DNA from: Kuenenia sp039794105
GTDB taxonomy: Bacteria; Planctomycetota; Brocadiia; Brocadiales; Brocadiaceae
NCBI RefSeq assembly: GCF_039794105.1
Contig: NZ_JBDIWA010000008.1
Span: 1 to 64,000, forward strand
Reading direction: 5' to 3'
Length of the DNA: 64,000 nt
Position numbers and translations under genes: made by a program
In this document: piece by piece, positions 62,934-64,000 of the stretch
Numbering within the stretch: the stretch's first letter is position 1
How the letters are laid out: each line of letters starts with the position of its first letter
Notes under the pieces: generated by a model
Told to the model about the DNA's origin: nothing
Database searches by the model: none
Seen by the model: the letters and a program-made list of their open reading frames with translations, nothing else

Positions 62934-63353
62934 TTAGTATGATTTCGCCAGGTATCTGATCAAATCTGTGCTGGTAATTATACCGATAAGGCTACGGTCG
63001 TCATCAATTACGGGGAGTGAATGAAATAGCCCATTACTCAGAATATGCGCAGCTTTTCTCATCGAGTCCCTGATATTAATAGTAACTAAGTTTTTCTGCA
63101 TAACCTGCTCTATGGTATATTGTTGGTCAATTAATTCATCAATTGATTTAGTACTCGTTTCTGCGGATGCGATGTTGAGTTTTAACATATCGGTAGCGCT
63201 GATAAGACCCACAAGTTTTCGATCATTTACCACAGGGATATGATGAATTGGGTTTTCTGCCATCATTTTACGTACAGTACTCAGTTTTTGATCTATGGAT
63301 ACGGTGAGTACATTTGCCGTCATGACATGAGAAATCGGGTCAAGATTTTTCAT
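62934..63353 (-). CDS. Two-CBS-domain protein
   Basis: The 139-residue protein contains two CBS motifs, MTANVLTVSIDQKLSTVRKM with HIPVVNDRKLVGLISATDML, and the second VTINIRDSMRKAAHIL with SLPVIDDDRSLIGIITSTDLI. CBS pairs sense adenosine nucleotides or similar ligands. The target is unknown; it stands alone with 300 bases of non-coding DNA upstream. Confidence 0.9.
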   Translation of the reverse strand: MKNLDPISHVMTANVLTVSIDQKLSTVRKMMAENPIHHIPVVNDRKLVGLISATDMLKLNIASAETSTKSIDELIDQQYTIEQVMQKNLVTINIRDSMRKAAHILSNGLFHSLPVIDDDRSLIGIITSTDLIRYLAKSY

Positions 63354-63665
63354 CGTAATTATTTATAAAGATTCACAAATTAATAACTGAGGTCGAAATG
63401 ATTTGTAGGGGAAAAATGCCTTTTTCTGATAACTAACCAGTACTCGCCAGAACCAAACAAAGATTACAGCAAAGCACACAGATTAAAAAATTCATTATAA
63501 GTTTATGATTATCAATTGACAATTAACCATTGTAAGAAGGCAATTGCTATGTATCTATCTTATATAAAAAATCCGGTAAGGCAAACAAATCATTTCGTGA
63601 AAATGATTGAAACCGGCATCATTGAGCCATTTGGCTCCTAAATGTAGATATAAGGTGTTTATTTT
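63354..63665. other. Gene-free region
   Basis: I see no gene in this 312-base stretch. It contains GCCAGAACCAAACAA, a word also found upstream of the HAO-like gene at 11,110, perhaps a short shared repeat. Confidence 0.4.
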
Positions 63666-64000
63666 TTAAACAATCGAAGTTAAAATACTTTCCATCCACT
63701 TCCCAACACCTGTTCCATCGATACAGGACGTTGCGATTATATTTAATTCCGGGTTAATTGCCAATGCGTTTCGCTTTGCCTTTTCCATATTGAAATTGGT
63801 ATACGCAAGAAGGTCTACCTTGTTTATCAGAAGGTGCCGGGCTACTCTGAAGAGTGCCGGATATTTAAGCGGTTTATCGTCGCCCTCCGTTACACTCATT
63901 ACCACCTTTGAGAAGTTCTGCGATTTTTTCAACAATAGAGGTCTTTCCGGAACCGGGCGAACTCATCAGATTGATGGTAAATATGCCCCTCTCTTTTAAT
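63666..64000 (-). pseudogene. hypB: hypB relic with internal deletion, runs off window edge
   Basis: HypB is the GTPase that inserts nickel into [NiFe] hydrogenase. At the right edge a frame reads FTINLMSSPGSGKTSIVEKI, the P-loop. It stops soon after AELLKGGN, and a different frame continues with VVMSVTEGDDKPLKYPALF, HLLINKVDLLAYTNF and the C-terminal SCIDGTGVGKWMESIL. The roughly 80-90 residues normally between these, including GDIQTDxDA and the zinc/metal part, are absent. The gene is therefore broken unless a sequencing error explains it; any N-terminus lies outside. Confidence 0.8.

Overview
The window looks like a chromosomal segment of an anammox planctomycete of the Candidatus Kuenenia/Brocadia type. 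The reasons are a moderately AT-rich sequence, an octaheme hydroxylamine-oxidoreductase-like cytochrome (eight CxxCH motifs) beside the dnaA-dnaN-dciA-gyrB cluster, many radical SAM enzymes, a very large exported SBBP-repeat protein, and abundant short palindromic repeats. This is inference from content; no marker rRNA lies in the window.

Layout. 0.2-3.5 kb (+): a fused gamma/delta 2-oxoacid:ferredoxin oxidoreductase subunit, a methylthio-purine phosphorylase and an adenosine-type deaminase, a plausible nucleoside salvage pair. 3.5-9.5 kb (+): a small DUF2835-like protein, dnaA, dnaN, dciA-like and gyrB. 9.5-18.4 kb (mixed strands): the HAO-like cytochrome, an AT-rich 1.3-kb gap, a zinc-ribbon protein overlapping a metallo-beta-lactamase hydrolase, a membrane spermidine-synthase-like protein and a YfhO-like membrane protein. 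18.5-19.2 kb: a decayed IS66 transposase.

19.3-45.0 kb: a large surface-glycan locus. After one plus-strand glycosyltransferase, everything lies on the minus strand in a tightly coupled series with many ATGA/TAATG overlaps. It holds a Wzx-type flippase, several glycosyltransferases, a nucleotidyltransferase, GDP-mannose 4,6-dehydratase, an NAD-dependent epimerase, a methyltransferase, a glycosidase-like protein and an unusual density of radical SAM genes (seven intact, one broken, plus a SPASM-only mini-gene and a possible tail remnant). The broken gene carries a 128-bp TA-flanked miniature element whose removal restores the reading frame, and a second frameshift at a C7 tract. The locus appears to be read from a promoter at about 45.4 kb with consensus-like -35/-10 boxes followed at the start site by a 32-bp palindrome. 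This whole 269-bp promoter-operator-leader block is duplicated at 47.4 kb, upstream of an Rpn-family nuclease.

45-49 kb: a decaying accessory zone with a four-helix-bundle (S23-type) gene and its relic, the Rpn nuclease, a second TA-flanked miniature element, an orphan HicB-like antitoxin and a truncated PIN toxin with antitoxin remnant. 49-52 kb: a type III polyketide synthase and a B12-binding radical SAM protein, a possible specialised lipid or polyketide pair. 52-57 kb (-): rho, coaE, polA. 58-64 kb (-): the giant SBBP-repeat exported protein, a lipoprotein, a two-CBS-domain protein and an internally deleted hypB relic running off the right edge. I saw no tRNA, rRNA or CRISPR array.
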